DNA of 64,000 nucleotides from JAXGPL01 sp040766985 (GTDB lineage Bacteria; Bacillota; Sulfobacillia; JAUYEG01): positions 16,310 to 80,309 of the forward strand of contig JAXGPL010000013.1 in the NCBI GenBank assembly GCA_040766985.1. Direction: 5' to 3'. Each line of letters starts with the position of its first letter. Positions within the stretch are counted from its first letter, which is position 1. The position numbers were made by a program, and so were the translations under genes. Shown here in pieces: positions 9,411-20,280 of this stretch. The notes under the pieces were generated by a model. That model was given only the letters and a program-made list of their open reading frames with translations, was not told the origin of the DNA and ran no database searches.

Positions 9411-10030
9411 GGAGACTCGCTGCTACCGGTCTTTTCCTTTATGGAACTCGAGCCGGCGAGCGCTGCCATCGCCTTACGGCCGAAAGCCGCCGGCTTGCCG
9501 GACTTGTCGAACCGGGGCTCCGACCACGGCAATGAACTGAGTGCCGTGCCGGACAGCGGCACTGGTGAAACGCTGGTGGCATTGGATTCGGAGGGGCTTC
9601 GGCCGGCTATGCCGTCCCGTACCTGAAGGAACTGCGCAGCCCCGAGATGGACGTCCGGCGGGCCCACGGACGCCCTGGTCTGGATCATGACCGGATGGGT
9701 CACTGCATGTCTTGCCCTGACTGCGGCGTGCGAGAGCGGCGGCGGCGGCAGGAGCAACCCACCTCAAGATCCCGTGCTACGGAGGTAATCCACACGGCTT
9801 CGCCTTGTTGAAGACGGCTACGCCCCGAGGCCGCCCTTGCTCAGGATGCTGCTTGCGGGGGGCGTCTCCGGCACGTCGGGCAAGCTCTGGCAGAGCGTAC
9901 CGCCGACTTCAGCTCCTGCCTCGGGTAGCTGAGCCTTCGAGGACGGCAGGAGGCCGACGAACTATCATGGCGCTTTCGCCGCGAACGGTGGCGCCCTCTT
10001 CTCCAGCAGATTTCCACCGTGGGCTGGGGC
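9411..10030. other. Gap with no recognisable gene
   Basis: About 600 nt between the broken GNAT gene and the SLH gene end. Open frames exist on both strands because of high GC, but none has a plausible ribosome site or a recognisable domain, and no hairpin with a T-run stands out. It may hold decayed coding sequence. Confidence 0.4.
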
Positions 10031-11999
10031 CTATTCGGCCTGTGTCACGCTGAGCGTGACCTGGGATCCGGGTGTAGTAGAGAGCGGTATTACCCTCTTG
10101 AAGCCCGAATCCGTCCCTACAAAGACCCAGAGATTGCTCGGCGTCGGCCGTCGCCACCTCAGCGGCCGGCCGGCGTTGCTCAGTTTTGAGTTCGTAGCCA
10201 TCGAACTCCGCGCCTGCCTTGGCCACGTCGCCGACCAGGACCGCATTGCGGCCTTCGTCGTTCTGCGAGCCCTTGTCGACGCTGAGCCGCCAGTACCCGT
10301 TGTCATCCTCGACCGGCCGCGGCTGTTCGCCGGCAGCGCCGACCTTGACGTGGACCGACTCACCGGGCGCGCCACCGATCCCCACGGCTCCCGCCGGGGC
10401 GTCCGTGCCCAGATCAAACTCGACTTCGACTGTGTAAGCCGTGTCCGGCATCAGCCCTTCTGCCGTGCCCAACCGGCGCGCGAGGAACATGAACAAGTCG
10501 TCGCTGTGGTTGTTGCCGGCGATCAGGAGCCCCTTGCCCGGACCGATCTCCTCCGGCAGGTCAGCGTGCCCAAACTCCAGCCCCCACTCGGCCGGATCGG
10601 TCTCAACGGGATAGTCGCAGAATCCGCCGGCCCATCCGGCCTCGTCTTCCGCGAAGGTGTATTCCCGCCGGGCGATCAGTTCTCCGGTGTAGGCCTTACC
10701 CCTGACCATCGTGACAACGCCCGGGGAAACCGTCAGCCTACCCGGCTCGACGCCAAGGTCTACCCCTGCCGCGAACGCCGCCACCGAAGCAACACTGCCG
10801 GCGCCGGTCACGACCGTACGCCCGTGGAGGAACAGGGAGCCCGCTTCGGTGCCTTCGGCGAGGTCGATGGCAGCTTGCTCTGCCAGTACCGTCAGCTCAC
10901 CGATCGTACCGCCGGAGAGATTGAGGGCGCTATCGGGAGCGCCGATCCGCACCTTGTCATAAATTCCGTCCAAAGACACGTCGATACCGCCGGGGGCCGC
11001 AACGACCACCTCGACGAAACCATCCGTCGTCAATTCCGATTCGCTGAGTACGGCGTCGGAGCGGATGATGGTCCTGCTGACATAGGATTCGCCCGTGGTC
11101 TGGACAGCAACGGGCAAACCACGATCGATCACCAGGCGCGCGACGCGCGAGCCGTCAATCGCGACCTGAGAACCGCCGGATACATAGAGCGTTCCGATTA
11201 CGGCTACGCCGGTCAGACGTGTTACGCCGCCGAGCGCCGCCGCAGTGACGTAGAGGTCGCCGGGGATGACCACATTGCGGAGCGTCACTCCAGGAGCCGC
11301 CACCACGGCGCTGCCGGGGAGAAACTCCGGGTCTCCCGCCGCCGGGCCAAACTCGCCGGCGGTCCTGTAAAGAGCTCCAAGCGTACGCGCCAGCAGGGCT
11401 AGGGCTTCCGCGCGCGTGGTGGTCTGGGCGGGGCGGAGGGTTCCGTCTTCGAAGCCGCGCAGGTGGCCGAGATCGACCATCGCGGCAACGGCGGACCGGT
11501 ACTGCTCTTCGACCGCGCTCTCGTCTCCGAACCTGCTCAGTGCCCCGATAGTCCCGAAAGTCTCCAGCTTGAGCGCAAGGGCGATCAGCGTCGCCAGTTC
11601 CTGACGTGAAAGGGCTGCATCGGGCTGTACCAGGCCATCTGAGCGCGGCTCAACGTATCCCGCGGCGAGGGCGACGGCGATGGTCTGCTCGTACCAGGCG
11701 CCGCCTGAACCCGGTATCGTACCATCCAATTCGACCGACGATCCGTCAAGGCCGAGGGCGCGGTTGATCAGGGCGCACATCTCGGCCCTGGTTATCGGTC
11801 GCCCGGGCCCGAATGTACCGTCGGGATACCCGTTGATCAGGCCGAGGGATGCCCAGGGCTCGACCCATTGTCCGGCCCAATGGCCGGCCATGTCGGTGAA
11901 CGCGGGCGCGGCTGCGGCCGGAAGGGCCGGGGCAACCAACGTCAGGGCGAGCGAGATTGCGAGTATGGTGTGTAACAGGCGTCGCATAGTCGTCGTCAA
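10031..11999 (-). CDS. S-layer homology (SLH) domain surface protein, frameshifts near C-terminus
   Basis: Secreted cell-surface protein of about 655 residues: signal peptide (residues 1-30, ending PAAAAP), three SLH domains at about 34-75, 98-140 and 155-205 (FTDMAGHWA, PDGTFGPGRPITRAEM, EDGTLRPAQTTTRAEAL) that bind secondary cell-wall polymer, a right-handed parallel-beta-like region of repeating valine/glycine units (210-430), and a C-terminal carbohydrate-binding-like beta region (450-640). The uncorrected frame runs on to 9909, but the last conserved part (NLWVFVGTDSGF, then PGSQVTLSVTQAE and stop at 10031) is in a second frame, so two or three indels lie between 10060 and 10180. The product probably structures or decorates the S-layer. 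Monocistronic. Confidence 0.8.
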
Positions 12000-12088
12000 T
12001 ACCTCCGTCTCGTTGGGATCGGAACGCGGAACGCCACTGGCGTCGCGACCGTGGCTATAGACGAGCGGGAGACCTGATAGGTTTCCAG

Positions 12089-12111
12089 GTCAGGGAGTGG
12101 TAATCCCTGAC
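12089..12111 (-). terminator. Hairpin between helD and the SLH gene
   Basis: Perfect 8-bp stem GTCAGGGA/TCCCTGAC with a 7-nt loop, just after the helD stop on the minus strand. It lacks a T-run, so it may be a weak terminator or a processing hairpin. Confidence 0.4.
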
Positions 12112-12157
12112 ATTTGCCGGCAGGTCCTTGGTAGCGGCAGGCATCGAGGTCTGCCGT

Positions 12158-14099
12158 TCACACCGGCAGATACGGGCCCGGGTCACCGGCATGGAGTATA
12201 TGCAGCTCATGCAGGGCTCTGGTAGCTGCGGTGTAGAGGCGTCGGGGGCCGGCGCCGGTCTCCCGGTAGGCCTGGTGGCCGGGGTCGAAGAGCACGACGG
12301 CGTCGTATTCCATACCCCTGACGGCGCTCAGCGGGGCTACGACCTTCATCCGGCGGTCGGCGTCCGTCTCGCGGGCGCCGGCGGCGTGGGATGGACCGCT
12401 TGCGTCGGGACCGGCATATCCCAGCGGGGCAACCCACTCCAGCACCCGGTGCGCTTCCGCCTGATCCGCGGTAACAATCAGTACCGAGCCGTGGCGGTCG
12501 GCAAGTGCAGCCGCTATCTCCTCAAGCGCCGGCTTGACCCCGGCCGGGTCCTGGCACCGGATGACTCCCACGGGCGTGGAATCGCGCGGCACCGCCTCGG
12601 GAAGTCCTGAGCGGTAACCGCCCCGCTCGAGAATCCCCCGCGAGAACTCCACAATCTGGCGGCTGGAGCGATAGTTGGTGTGGAACGAGTGCTGGGCGGT
12701 CTGCCCGGGTCTGAAGGCCGTCCCGGTGATCGCTTCCCACGACGTGGGCTGCATCCTTGCCCACCCCGACTGCGCAAGGTCGCCGACCAGAGTCAGGGAC
12801 GGGTGCCTGCACCGGCGCGCCAGCACGTAGCAGAACAGCGGGTCAAGATCCTGGGCCTCGTCGACCACGATGTGGTCGTATCGCAGCCCCTCGCTGTACC
12901 TGCCGAGGCGCTCGGCCAAGAAACACATCGCGGAGAGGTCTTCCCGGAGAACCTGCCGGTGCGTAGCCGGGCGGCCCAGGCGGCAAGGACCGCCCCGAAC
13001 CGGCTCCGTGCCTCGCGGCCCCGTCCGGCGCCGTGAGGAAAGTTCAGCCAGGCCGAAAAGGCCAACAGCCCTGCCGGCAGGTCGCCGTTCCGCGCCCGAT
13101 GCCGCGGCCGGACCTGGGTTACGGCCGTCTGCATCGCCGACGGCCCAGGCGGTGAGGGTTTGCGCGGCCCCTCTGGAATGCACGAATTCGTAACAGGGAG
13201 CCGGGGCTGACACGGCAAACCCGCGTTGCGGCTGAGGTCGGTGTTAACCGTATTTGCCATTCACGAATGGTCTTCTGGTCGACCCCTTCCACCCCGAGGC
13301 TCGTGGCAGAGGCGCTGGACGTACCGGAGGAGCAGACGGTTGGGAAAAAGGACGAGCACGTTTTTTGGCCTGGATGCGGTCGGCATATGTGTACAGCAGG
13401 TACGCAACCCGGTGCAGGGCCACTGCGGTCTTTCCCGCTCCCCGCGACGCCCTGCAGAACGACGACCCGGTGGCTCACGGAGGACGCGGTCCTGTTCGGA
13501 TTGATGGTCGCGACGATGTCGCGGATCTGGCGGCCGGCGCTGCGGCCCAGTTGGCGGACCAGGTATGCATCCACATCGGGGTCGCCCCGCAGGCTGGCAT
13601 CGGCATCAGATGCGAACGCGTCCAGGATACCGTCGGCCACCTGGGCGTCAAATATCTCCAGCAACTCCGAGCGTTCGATCCGGTAGTGCCGCCGTAACCG
13701 CACCAACCCGGAAACCGTGCCTTCCGGCGCTTCATAGCTGCTGCGGCCGCGAGCATAGAAGAGACTGGCCACCGGTGCCCGCCAATCGGTTACACCCGGT
13801 CCCGCTGCCCTGCCGATGCGGCAGGTTTTCCGTGCCTGCCCGGTCGGCCGGGTGCAGTTCGACCTGCCCAGCAAAGTACGGCTCGAGCGTGCGCTCTCCA
13901 TGCGCCTGGGCGCGGCGCGGCGCATCCGCCGGGCCGCCTCCTTGGTCCAGTCCTTGCGCGTCAGCTGGAGCCTGCTGAGCTCGGCGATGCGCTTGTCGAT
14001 GAGTTCTACGGTGCGCTTGAGGTACTCGGTTTCCACGGCAAAGTCAGGATGAACCGGGACTCTGCCGTGCCTTGGGGCTTCCTGAACCAACTGGGTCAC
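12158..14099 (-). pseudogene. helD: HelD-type UvrD-like ATPase (RNA polymerase recycling factor), frameshifted
   Basis: The frames together encode a ~650-residue HelD protein, an SF1 helicase-like ATPase that frees stalled RNA polymerase from DNA. Seen in order: IGRAAGP, DWRAPVASLFY, YEAPEGTVSGLVRLRR, VVVLQGVAGSGK (Walker A), YDHIVVDEAQDLDPLF (Walker B), VGDLAQSGW, TNYRSSRQIVEFS, and the C-terminal VVAPLSAVRGMEYDAVVLF and YTAATRALHELHIL motifs. The frame breaks right after GSGK, where three A stand in place of two; removing one gives GSGKTAVALHRVAYLLY. A second break is near 13150-12960. The start is probably GTG at 14099. Such indels within the most conserved motif suggest assembly error rather than decay. 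Confidence 0.78.
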
Positions 14100-14307
14100 T
14101 CCCGGTAACAGGTACTGATGCTCACCGACACCGCAAGAAATGTGCCGAGAGTTATCGTACAGGACCCTCGACCTCCTTGCCAGTTGATGGTAGGATGTCG
14201 TGAGGCACCGTGGCACGGTTGTTGCTTGGAGGTTAGGTAAGGCATCTTGCACAGGCGTCGCCGATTGGGCATCCGCCGCCGGTTGTGCATCCGCCGCAAC
14301 GAACAGC

Positions 14308-16116
14308 TTGGAGTTGACAGCGCTGAAGGTCCCCCTGCGAAGCTACCTCAATCTGCTGAGACGCTACCTCGGCCCGCTGCGCGGCAAGGTAGTGCTGCTG
14401 ACGTGCGTGCTGGGCGTCGGCATCTGTCTGCAGCTTGTCAGCCCGCAGTTGCTGCGCGGTTTCATTGACGGGGCGACCGCGGGGACAAGTCAGGCGCGCC
14501 TGATCCGGCTGGCAGGGCTGTTCATCGTAGTTGCGCTATTCCAGCAACTCGCGGCGGCGGGAGGTAGGTACCTGGGAGAAGACATCGGGCTCCGGGCAAC
14601 CAACGAGTTGCGCGGCGACCTGGTCGCATGGTGTCTCGGGCTCGACATGGCCTTCTGGCGCGCCAACCGGCCGGGCGAGTTGATCGAGCGGACCGACGGC
14701 GATGTCCAGTTGCTGGCGGAGTTTTTCTCGCAGTTCGTCGTTGGGCTGATCGCCAACATCGCCCTACTGATCGGTATCCTGGCCGTGTTGTTTTTCGAGG
14801 ATGTCCGGGCCGGCGTCGCGATGACCTTGTTCGGCCTGTTCGCGCTAGTCGTGCTGTTCGCTGTGCGCAACATCGCGGTTCCATTCTGGGAGGCCGTTCG
14901 CGGTTACAGCGCGCGGTTTTTCGGCTTTCTGGGCGAGCACCTCTCCGGGACCGAGGATATCCAGGGCGTGGGCGCAGGGCGGGCGGTGTTCCACAAACTG
15001 CACGACATGTTCCGCTCCTGGTATCCAATGGCCAGGCGCGCAGAGCTCGCCGGCATGGTCCTGTGGATGACTTCGACGTTCGTGTTCGCGCTCGGCGCGG
15101 CGCTATCATTCGGCCTCGGCGCCTATCTCTATGGCCGCGGCGAGGCCACTATCGGGTCGGTCTACCTGCTGTTTCATTACACGCAGTTGTTGCGGCGGCC
15201 GATCGAGCAGATCCGCACCCAGATGCAGAACCTGCAGCGGGCGAGCGCGGGCATCGTCCGGATCCAACGGCTCCTGCAAACCAAACCCACCGTGCTCGAC
15301 GGACCGGGGGCCGGTGCTGCGGTTACCGCGCAAGAGGAGGCAGCTGCGGTGGACGTACCGCTTCGTCGGCGGGCGCCGGAGATAGCCTTCGAGGACGTTG
15401 GTTTCAGCTATGACAGCGACTCCGACGCTGCTCTAAAGAGCATTGACTTCCGGCTTGCCCCGGGCAGGGTCCTCGGCCTTCTGGGCCGGACGGGCAGCGG
15501 CAAGACGACCATCGCCCGGCTGCTTCTGCGCCTCTACGATCCGTCGCGCGGCCGGGTTCTGGTCGGGGGGGTACCGACGACAGACTACCGGCTGGCGGAG
15601 CTGCGCGACCTGATCGGCATGGTCAGCCAGGAAGTTGAGCTGCTAAGCGGGACCGTGCGCGACAACCTGACCTTCTTTGCCACGGACGCCGACGACAGGG
15701 CCCTCTGGGCGGTCCTCGAGGAACTGGGCCTCGCGGAGTGGTGCCGCAGCCTGCCCGGGCAGATGGATACGGTCATCGGTGGCGCCGGTCAGGGGCTGTC
15801 CGCGGGCGAGGCGCAGTTGCTGGGATTGGCACGGCTGTTCCTGCGCAACCCCGGCGTGATCGTTCTCGACGAAGCTTCATCGCGCCTGGACCCCGCAACT
15901 GAGCGGCTGCTCGAGCGCGCGCTCGACCGTCTGGTGGCGGGGCGCACGGTGATCATCATCGCGCACCGCCTGGCCACGGTGATGCGGGCGGACGATATCT
16001 TGATCCTCAGCCACGGGCAGATCACCGAGTACGGCGAGCGGACCGCTTTGATGGAACGCCCGGATTCGGTGTTCTCCACCTTGTTGCGGGTCGGCTTGGA
16101 GGAGCATCTGGCATGA
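14308..16116 (+). CDS. ABC exporter subunit A (heterodimeric, consensus Walker B)
   Basis: Half-transporter of about 600 residues: six membrane helices (residues ~20-310) followed by a nucleotide-binding domain. Walker A is GRTGSGKTT, Q-loop MVSQEVELL, Walker B VIVLDEAS with the catalytic Glu, H-loop IIIAHRLA. The signature is LSAGE rather than LSGGQ. The start is uncertain: TTG at 14308 gives a normal N-terminus (LELTALKVPLRSYLNLLRRY); a GTG at 14200 would add 36 residues unlike the family. The gene overlaps the next one by ATGA, and the two subunits' sites are complementary (see subunit B), so they form one exporter for an unknown substrate. Divergent from helD. Confidence 0.88.
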   Translation: MELTALKVPLRSYLNLLRRYLGPLRGKVVLLTCVLGVGICLQLVSPQLLRGFIDGATAGTSQARLIRLAGLFIVVALFQQLAAAGGRYLGEDIGLRATNELRGDLVAWCLGLDMAFWRANRPGELIERTDGDVQLLAEFFSQFVVGLIANIALLIGILAVLFFEDVRAGVAMTLFGLFALVVLFAVRNIAVPFWEAVRGYSARFFGFLGEHLSGTEDIQGVGAGRAVFHKLHDMFRSWYPMARRAELAGMVLWMTSTFVFALGAALSFGLGAYLYGRGEATIGSVYLLFHYTQLLRRPIEQIRTQMQNLQRASAGIVRIQRLLQTKPTVLDGPGAGAAVTAQEEAAAVDVPLRRRAPEIAFEDVGFSYDSDSDAALKSIDFRLAPGRVLGLLGRTGSGKTTIARLLLRLYDPSRGRVLVGGVPTTDYRLAELRDLIGMVSQEVELLSGTVRDNLTFFATDADDRALWAVLEELGLAEWCRSLPGQMDTVIGGAGQGLSAGEAQLLGLARLFLRNPGVIVLDEASSRLDPATERLLERALDRLVAGRTVIIIAHRLATVMRADDILILSHGQITEYGERTALMERPDSVFSTLLRVGLEEHLA

Positions 16117-17861
16117 GCGTTCCGGCATATCTCTGGCGGATGATCGTCTACCGGCCACTGCTCTACACCGTCAATATGCTGATGTGGATCGGCGTGGCCG
16201 TCGCTCCGCTTGGCACCGGACTGGTGGTCCGCGAATACTTCGACACACTGGTCGGCCAGGGCAGGACCGGTTTTGGCGTGGCCGCGTTGGTTGCGGTGTC
16301 GATCGGGTTCGCCGTCGGCCGCCTTTTCTTCATGCTCGGCGGGGCGCTGGCGGACATCCGCCATCGTTTCCTGATGCGGTCGCTCCTGATCGCCAACGTC
16401 TTTGAGCGCGTGCTTGAGCGCCCCGGCGCTGCCGCCCTCGACGATACGGTCGGCGAGGCGATCAGCCGGTTCCGGGACGACACACACCAGGTCGAACACG
16501 CTTTGAGCTGGTTTCTGGACATCGTCGGCATGGGGCTGTTCGCGGGCTTCTCGGTGGTCATCCTGTTCGGCATCAACGCACGCATCGCGCTGCTGGTCTT
16601 CGTCCCGATGATCGCTGTGGCGGGGCTGTCGCGGCTGGTTTCCCAGCGCGTGTACCAGTACCGCAAGGCCAGCCGGGAGGCGGCGGCGGCGGCGGTTGGA
16701 GCGATGGGCGAGGTGTTCTCGGCCGTCCAGGCGGTAAAGCTCGCCGTGGCCGAGGAGCGCGTCACAGATCACGTGCGCAGGCTCAATGAGCGCAGGCGTA
16801 TATTCCAGCTTCGCGATAGGCTCGCATCGGAGTTGCTTGATGCCGTCTACCACAATACCGTGAGCATTGGGACGGGGTTGATCCTGCTACTCGCGGCGGG
16901 CAGCATGTCGCGCGGGGAATTCACCGTCGGCGACTTCTCGCTGTTCGCCTACTACCTCGGGTATGTGACCGATTTCACGGCATTCTTCGGCCGCATGCTG
17001 GTGGTGCTCCGGCAGACGAGCGTCGCGTTCGGGCGGCTTCGCGAAATGCTCGCGGGGTCTCCGGCTGCGCGGCTTGTCGAGCACAACCCGGTGTACATCG
17101 ACGGGCCCACGCCTGCGATCGCGCTACCGGCGTTGGACCCGGCCGACCGGCTCGATACCCTCGCCGTTGAGGGGTTGACCTGCACCTACCGGCACTCGGA
17201 CAAGGGTATTCAGGACGTGAGCCTCACGGTCCGGCGCGGGGAGTTCGTAGTCGTTACGGGGCGAATCGGTTCGGGCAAGACGACCTTCCTGCGAGGGCTG
17301 CTTGGCCTGTTGCCGCGAGTGAGCGGCGCAATCCGCTGGAACGGGCGCGAGGTCGACGACCCGCGGACGTTCTTCGGCCCGCCGCGCACAGCCTACACGC
17401 CGCAGGTGCCGTCGCTGTTCAGCGACTCGCTTAAGGCCAACGTGTTGTTGGGGTGGCCTGCGGAAGATGATCTGCAGCAGGCCCTGTACCTCGCGTGCTT
17501 TGAGGAGGATCTGGAGAGCATGCCGACGGGCCTGGATACGGTGGTCGGCGCCAGAGGCCTGAAGCTGTCCGGCGGACAGCAGCACCGCGTCGCCGCAGCG
17601 AGGATGTTCCTGCGGCGGGCGGAAATGCTCGTGGTCGACGACCTGTCCAGCGCCGTTGACGTCAACACCGAGGCAGCCATCTGGTCCCGCCTGTTTGCCG
17701 AGCCTGGGCTGACCTGCCTCGTCGTGTCCCACCGCCGGGCGGCCTTGCGGCGAGCGGATAGGATCCTGGTGCTGAAGGACGGCCGCGTCGATGACTGTGG
17801 CACGCTTGAGGGGCTTTTGGAGCGCTCGGCGGAGATGCGGGCGATCTGGAGCATTGAGTAA
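16113..17861 (+). CDS. ABC exporter subunit B (degenerate Walker B, consensus signature)
   Basis: A 582-residue half-transporter translationally coupled to subunit A through a 4-bp ATGA overlap. Six membrane helices, then a nucleotide-binding domain with Walker A GRIGSGKTT and signature LSGGQQHR. Walker B is MLVVDDLSS, with Asp where the catalytic Glu should be; the H-loop is VVSHRRA. Combined with LSAGE in subunit A this predicts one degenerate ATP site (A signature plus B Walker B) and one competent site, as in heterodimeric exporters such as TM287/288. Substrate unknown; lipids or drugs are typical of the class. Confidence 0.9.
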   Translation: MSVPAYLWRMIVYRPLLYTVNMLMWIGVAVAPLGTGLVVREYFDTLVGQGRTGFGVAALVAVSIGFAVGRLFFMLGGALADIRHRFLMRSLLIANVFERVLERPGAAALDDTVGEAISRFRDDTHQVEHALSWFLDIVGMGLFAGFSVVILFGINARIALLVFVPMIAVAGLSRLVSQRVYQYRKASREAAAAAVGAMGEVFSAVQAVKLAVAEERVTDHVRRLNERRRIFQLRDRLASELLDAVYHNTVSIGTGLILLLAAGSMSRGEFTVGDFSLFAYYLGYVTDFTAFFGRMLVVLRQTSVAFGRLREMLAGSPAARLVEHNPVYIDGPTPAIALPALDPADRLDTLAVEGLTCTYRHSDKGIQDVSLTVRRGEFVVVTGRIGSGKTTFLRGLLGLLPRVSGAIRWNGREVDDPRTFFGPPRTAYTPQVPSLFSDSLKANVLLGWPAEDDLQQALYLACFEEDLESMPTGLDTVVGARGLKLSGGQQHRVAAARMFLRRAEMLVVDDLSSAVDVNTEAAIWSRLFAEPGLTCLVVSHRRAALRRADRILVLKDGRVDDCGTLEGLLERSAEMRAIWSIE

Positions 17862-18115
17862 GGCTGTCACCCGCACCCCTGAGCCTGAGGGCGCGACCGG
17901 CGGGCACGTGGCTGTGGAGCGACCTGGTTTCTGAAAAACGTGTGCGCTCTGAGACCACATTTCTCAGAATGCGGACCCTAACCGACCATGAAGGCCCGTA
18001 AAGGACCCGAGGCGACCGCATTCCACGAGACACGTACTCACAAAGCACATATTCCACGGAAACCTGGATCCCGATGAACCACCCCGCAGCCGCAGCATCA
18101 GCGAGCGCGCCGCGC
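17862..18115. other. Convergent gap, nothing recognised
   Basis: About 250 nt between the ABC exporter and the convergent beta-propeller gene. I see no clear terminator hairpin with T-run and no credible ORF. Confidence 0.4.
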
Positions 18116-20065
18116 TTACGGCCCCGCGCCCCGAAACACGATGCGCCACAGCACCCCGGTACGTGGGATGGCGTTAGGGGCGAGGTCGGTGGTTTCGAGC
18201 TGGCCGAAGTCCAGTACGTAAAGCGCGCTGCCGTCCCGGGCGAACTGGCATGCGATTGCCCGCTTGATGCCCTCTCCGTACCTGGCCGCCCGCTGCCCCT
18301 CGCGGTTGAGGAGGAAGGGTCGCGCCTCGCCGCTGACCGGGTCAACGCGCAGGATGCCCGTCGCGACCGGCTGCGACAGGTCTTCGACAACCGGGTCAGC
18401 ATCCCCGAACACCGGCACGTACAACCCGCCCGGATCACCGAACTCCCCGCCCGGCGATACGTCCAGGTGCATCGGAGATGAATGGGCCGGTAGTTCGGCC
18501 AGCGGCGCCTCGACTGCCGGCGGCGAGGCGATCAGCGGGCTGACGGCCGGGCTGCGCCGCGACGCAAACACCGGGTCCGACAGCGGCCTGGCCCCCGCGT
18601 AGTCCGGCCACCCGTACCAGGCCCCTTCGCGGACCTGGACGACCCAGTCGGGGCTGCCCTTGACGGCGCGGACGCCGCGGTCGTCGTAGCCGAGGTTCGT
18701 GGCGTACAACGCCCCGTCACGGCCGAAGGCCAGCCCGTATGGGTTGCGGAGGCCGTCGGCGAAGACGCGGGTTTCGCCCGTCGCGGGGTCAATCTGCAGC
18801 ACCGTCCCGCCAGCCAACGGCACTGCCTTAAGCCTGGTCCCCTCCCCCGCCCCTACGCCGAAGGGCATGAAGGCGCCCGTCGTCACATGGTCGGCCGGGT
18901 TGGGCGTCCGCAGGTCCAGATCCTGGTACTCGACGCCCGTCAGCACCCAGTCGCGCGAGGGAACGTCACAGAAGTCCTGGTAACGGTCGGCCCAGGCGTA
19001 GATGAAGTTGTCCCAACCGACCACCCCGGCGTTGGTGGCTGTGCCCTGGCCGAGGTACATCAGACCGTCAGGTCCGAACTCGATGTCGTTGTTCTGGTGG
19101 TCCCCAAGCGACGGGAGGCCGCGCACGACATCGCGCCTGCCCTCGCCACCCTCGCCACCCTCGCCGCCCGCCCCGTCTTCACCGTCCGCCCCCGCCGCCG
19201 GCACCCCTGGAATGGCCGTTACCCTACCACGGTGCGAGACGTACAACTCCCCGTCGTGCAAGGCCAGCCCGTTGAGCGGCCCGTCGAAGCCGCGGGCAAC
19301 CTCAGTAACATCGCCGTCCGGCGTCACCGCCATCACCCGGGCGACCGTGGCCTTCGGGCCGTAGGAGTAACCGGCCTCGCCCACGTACACCGTCCCGTCG
19401 CCTGACACGGCGAGGCAAGTCGGATATGTGAAACCTTCGGCGACGACCTGCGCCTCGTAACCGTCTGGCAGGACAAGCGCCGCCGGGTCAGTCGTCCGCG
19501 CGCCGCGCAGGAGGACCACTCCCGTCATGCCCGAGACGATCACCACGCCTAAGGAGAGCGCGAGGGCGACACGCCGGCTGCGGCGGCGCGAGGCGTCAGG
19601 GCCGAGTCTTAGTCCCCGGTCCGCCCGCAGCGCTTGAGGGCCCACAAACGCGCTGTAGAGCAGGGCCATGGTGATGCCGTAAGCGCCGAAGGCTCCGAGT
19701 GCCGGGAGCTGGTCCGCCGGGCTCGCCGGGAAAGGTGGCATTCCGTACAGCACCGGGATCAGGACCAGCGCCATCCCGACCCAGACGAGCACCCCATATC
19801 CCAGCCCGGCCAAGGCTGAGGCGGCAAGGGGGAGCTGAAACGCCCCCACGGCCAGCCCGTGATATCCACCGAGAGCGCCCACGGCTACGACAGACGTAAC
19901 CCCCCGCCACAGGCTGACACGGGTCAGGACCAGTCCAAGCAGCGGCAACATCCATGCACCCCACAGGATCAAGGCCGCGGGAATGCTGCCGAGGATTCCG
20001 GCGGCGAGGCCGGCAGCTACCCTTCGCCCCCCGGGAGGACGGTCATGACGGTCTTGACGATACAT
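18116..20065 (-). CDS. Membrane-anchored beta-propeller protein, glucose/sorbosone dehydrogenase-like
   Basis: About 649 residues. ATG at 20065 is chosen for AGGAGAG 8 nt upstream. The N-terminal ~200 residues hold five or six membrane helices; after a last helix (GVVIVSGMTGVVLLRG) an extracytoplasmic ~430-residue domain begins with LPDGYEAQVVAEGFTYPTCLAV, like PQQ-dependent sugar dehydrogenase or sorbosone dehydrogenase propellers (PF07995). Blades carry FGPDGLMYLGQG, LRNPYGLAFGRDGALYATNLG and WYGWPDYAG. A Gly/Glu-rich low-complexity insert lies near residues 335-350. Oxidation of a sugar or alcohol is a family-based guess; it may only bind ligand. Divergent from the tetR gene. Confidence 0.75.
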   Translation of the reverse strand: MYRQDRHDRPPGGRRVAAGLAAGILGSIPAALILWGAWMLPLLGLVLTRVSLWRGVTSVVAVGALGGYHGLAVGAFQLPLAASALAGLGYGVLVWVGMALVLIPVLYGMPPFPASPADQLPALGAFGAYGITMALLYSAFVGPQALRADRGLRLGPDASRRRSRRVALALSLGVVIVSGMTGVVLLRGARTTDPAALVLPDGYEAQVVAEGFTYPTCLAVSGDGTVYVGEAGYSYGPKATVARVMAVTPDGDVTEVARGFDGPLNGLALHDGELYVSHRGRVTAIPGVPAAGADGEDGAGGEGGEGGEGRRDVVRGLPSLGDHQNNDIEFGPDGLMYLGQGTATNAGVVGWDNFIYAWADRYQDFCDVPSRDWVLTGVEYQDLDLRTPNPADHVTTGAFMPFGVGAGEGTRLKAVPLAGGTVLQIDPATGETRVFADGLRNPYGLAFGRDGALYATNLGYDDRGVRAVKGSPDWVVQVREGAWYGWPDYAGARPLSDPVFASRRSPAVSPLIASPPAVEAPLAELPAHSSPMHLDVSPGGEFGDPGGLYVPVFGDADPVVEDLSQPVATGILRVDPVSGEARPFLLNREGQRAARYGEGIKRAIACQFARDGSALYVLDFGQLETTDLAPNAIPRTGVLWRIVFRGAGP

Positions 20066-20280
20066 CGGCACCACTCTCCTCGCGGGTAGTAGTGCCTCGG
20101 CCAAGAGGCCAGCAACCAGGCGGATTGACTCCCAGGCACTTTTACCCCAGGCACTCCTCTCCCTTGACTCCGGATCAACGCTATGACACATTAGGGAGGG
20201 AGCGCGGTGACCAAGTGGTCACCAAGGGCCGGCCGGTCGGCCCACCGCAGCCGCAGGGACCCGGGAGGAGGCCGTCAGGT

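Noticed and set aside
8789..9757. A 322-codon open frame on the minus strand across the GNAT gene and the following gap
   Set aside because: It is antisense to recognisable GNAT motifs, has no ribosome site and reads as Pro/Arg/Ala-rich noise typical of high-GC shadows.
10056..11402. A 448-codon plus-strand frame within the SLH gene
   Set aside because: Fully antisense to a well-supported SLH protein; no start signal.
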